From contig NW_020167539.1 in NCBI RefSeq assembly GCF_001641265.1, forward strand, positions 682,001-746,000: 64,000 nucleotides of DNA. Direction: 5' to 3'. The notes below the pieces were generated by a model. The model did not search any database, had not been told where the DNA came from, and saw only the letters and a list, made by a program, of their open reading frames with translations. This document shows, piece after piece, positions 62,862 to 64,000 of this stretch. Made by a program: the position numbers and the translations under genes. Position 1 is the first letter of the stretch. Every line of letters begins with the position of its first letter. Origin of the DNA: Pseudogymnoascus destructans (taxonomy: Eukaryota; Ascomycota; Leotiomycetes; Thelebolales; Thelebolaceae).

Positions 62862-64000
62862 TGTGGAGGAGAACTCCCTACACAATGGAGAAATGCTAAG
62901 ATCATACCACTGAAGAAGCCTAACAAGGGAGACTACACAGTCGCAAAGGCGTGGAGGCCGATCTCACTGCTCTCCACACTTGGAAAGACACTGGAGTCTG
63001 TGGTTGCTGAAACAATATCGCACGCAGTGGAGACGTTTGGTCTGCTCCCCACGAACCACTTTGGGGCCAGAAAGAAACGCTCTGCTGAACAGGCACTCCT
63101 GCTGCTGCAGGAACACATCTACAATGCCTGGAGATCAAAGAAGGTCCTTAGCTTGGTTAGCTTCGATGTGAAGGGCGCATACAATGGGGTGTACAAGGAC
63201 AGATTGTTGCAGAGACTCGCAGCTAGAGGCATTCCGGCGGCTCTAGTACGGTGGATTGATGCCTTCTGCTCAGAACGCATGGCAACCATCCTAGTCAATG
63301 GCCACACCTCTCAACAACAGCCACTGCCACAGCAGGCCTACCGCAAGGGTCGCCACTTTCACCAATATTGATCCTCTTCTTCAATGCCGACTTGGTTCAA
63401 CACAAACTGACTACAAGTGGGGGATCAATGGCATTTGTAGACGATTACAGCGCATGGGTCACGGGGCCATCACCAGAAGCGAATCGAGAAGGGATCCAGG
63501 CCATAATCGACAGAGCGATGGACTGGGAGAGACGAAGTGGGGCCACATTTGAAGGGGAGAAGACTATACTAGTACACTTCACTAGGCGCGCGGAACACCA
63601 TTCACGATTAAAGGGGAATCAGTCACACCAAGCAACACAGCAAAGATCTTGGGTGTAGTCATGGACACGGAGCTCCGCTACAAGCAGCACATTGCAAAGG
63701 CAGCAACTAGAGGTCTCCGTGCTGCCATGGCTTTAAGACGACTGCGGATGGTGTCTCCCTCTACTGCGAGACAACTGTTTAGGGCAACGGTAGCGCCAGT
63801 GGTGGATTACACCTCCAATGTCTGGATGCATGCATGTGGATGGAAAACAATGCCCTCTATGAACAGGGTCCAAAGTATTGGAGCACAAGCAATCACAGGA
63901 ACTTTTCGGACAGTGGCGACGGCCATAGCGGAAGCTGAGGCTAGCATACGGACAGTACACGAACGGCACGCTGAAAGGGCAACAAAACTGTGGGTTAACC
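62862..64000 (+). pseudogene. LINE ORF2, reverse transcriptase part, continues past the window
   Basis: RT motifs: PTQWRNAKIIPLKKPNKGDY, WRPISLLSTLGKTLESVV, FGARKKRSAEQALLLLQEHI, VSFDVKGAYNGVYKDRLLQR, then after a frameshift GSMAFVDDYSAWVTG (the FVDD catalytic box). A further stretch is LGVVMDTELRYKQHIAKAAT and SPSTARQLFRATVAPVVDYT. At least two frameshifts (near 63350 and 63655) make it inactive. Confidence 0.9.

Larger units (their letters stand above)
58482..64000 (+). mobile_element. Tad1-like non-LTR retrotransposon (LINE), broken, runs off the window
   Basis: It has two coding regions in the usual order: an ORF1 with coiled coil and CCHC knuckles, then an ORF2 with endonuclease and reverse transcriptase. 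It is interrupted by a 1.6-kb insertion (59526-61147) and by an LTR with flanking deletion (62225-62861). The 5' leader is 58482-58949. Confidence 0.88.

Overview
The window reads as nuclear DNA of a filamentous ascomycete, most likely a Pezizomycotina of the Eurotiomycetes type. The evidence is many short GT-AG introns of about 50-70 nt, CTAAC-like branch sites, full-length fungal housekeeping genes (THG1, LYS1, UTP11, CMC1, TMA23, PEX13, a ZRC1-type Zn transporter, a CDC1/TED1-type phosphoesterase) and typical fungal transposons (pogo/Fot-like, Tc1/mariner, Tad1-like LINE, solo LTRs). The species assignment is inference.

Layout. 1-2 kb is a strip of gene relics: a berberine-bridge oxidase tail, a frameshifted beta-lactamase-like gene and the 3' half of an agmatinase. 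2.5-25 kb is gene-dense: a type II membrane glycosyltransferase-like protein, a 900-residue repeat protein behind a five-copy tandem array that looks like duplicated leader exon-intron units, then TMA23, THG1, LYS1, a two-TM fungal protein, UTP11 (with two apparent frameshifts), CMC1 and a coiled-coil membrane protein. A gene-poor patch with a dispersed 19-bp minisatellite follows (20-23 kb), then the Zn transporter.

25.6-31.1 kb is one nested transposon stack: pogo-like element, containing a mariner, containing a solo LTR, containing a second solo LTR; another solo LTR sits in the pogo's other half. Three of the layers have target-site duplications and subtracting them restores normal element sizes. 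31-37.3 kb holds a DUF202 gene, a GH3 beta-glucosidase pseudogene and an isolated transposon end joined to a 37-bp-arm perfect hairpin.

37.6-52.2 kb is again genic: CDC1/TED1-like, an MFS sugar porter, a leucine-rich F-box-like protein, a four-TM protein, a J-domain protein and PEX13. From 52.9 kb to the end is repeats: a glutathione S-transferase pseudogene with an inverted-copy insertion, two more pogo elements, three LTR families and a broken Tad1-like LINE carrying an inserted C2H2 zinc-finger gene.

The conserved genes form no pathway together; they are ordinary unlinked housekeeping functions (tRNA-His maturation, lysine synthesis, ribosome biogenesis, COX assembly, peroxisome import, metal and ER homeostasis). 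The two most unusual signals are (1) seven perfect snap-back hairpins confined to the pseudogene/TE part (31-61 kb) and (2) the tandem exon-intron array at 4.8-5.66 kb. Intron boundaries were read by eye from frame and splice consensus; no alignment or search was run.
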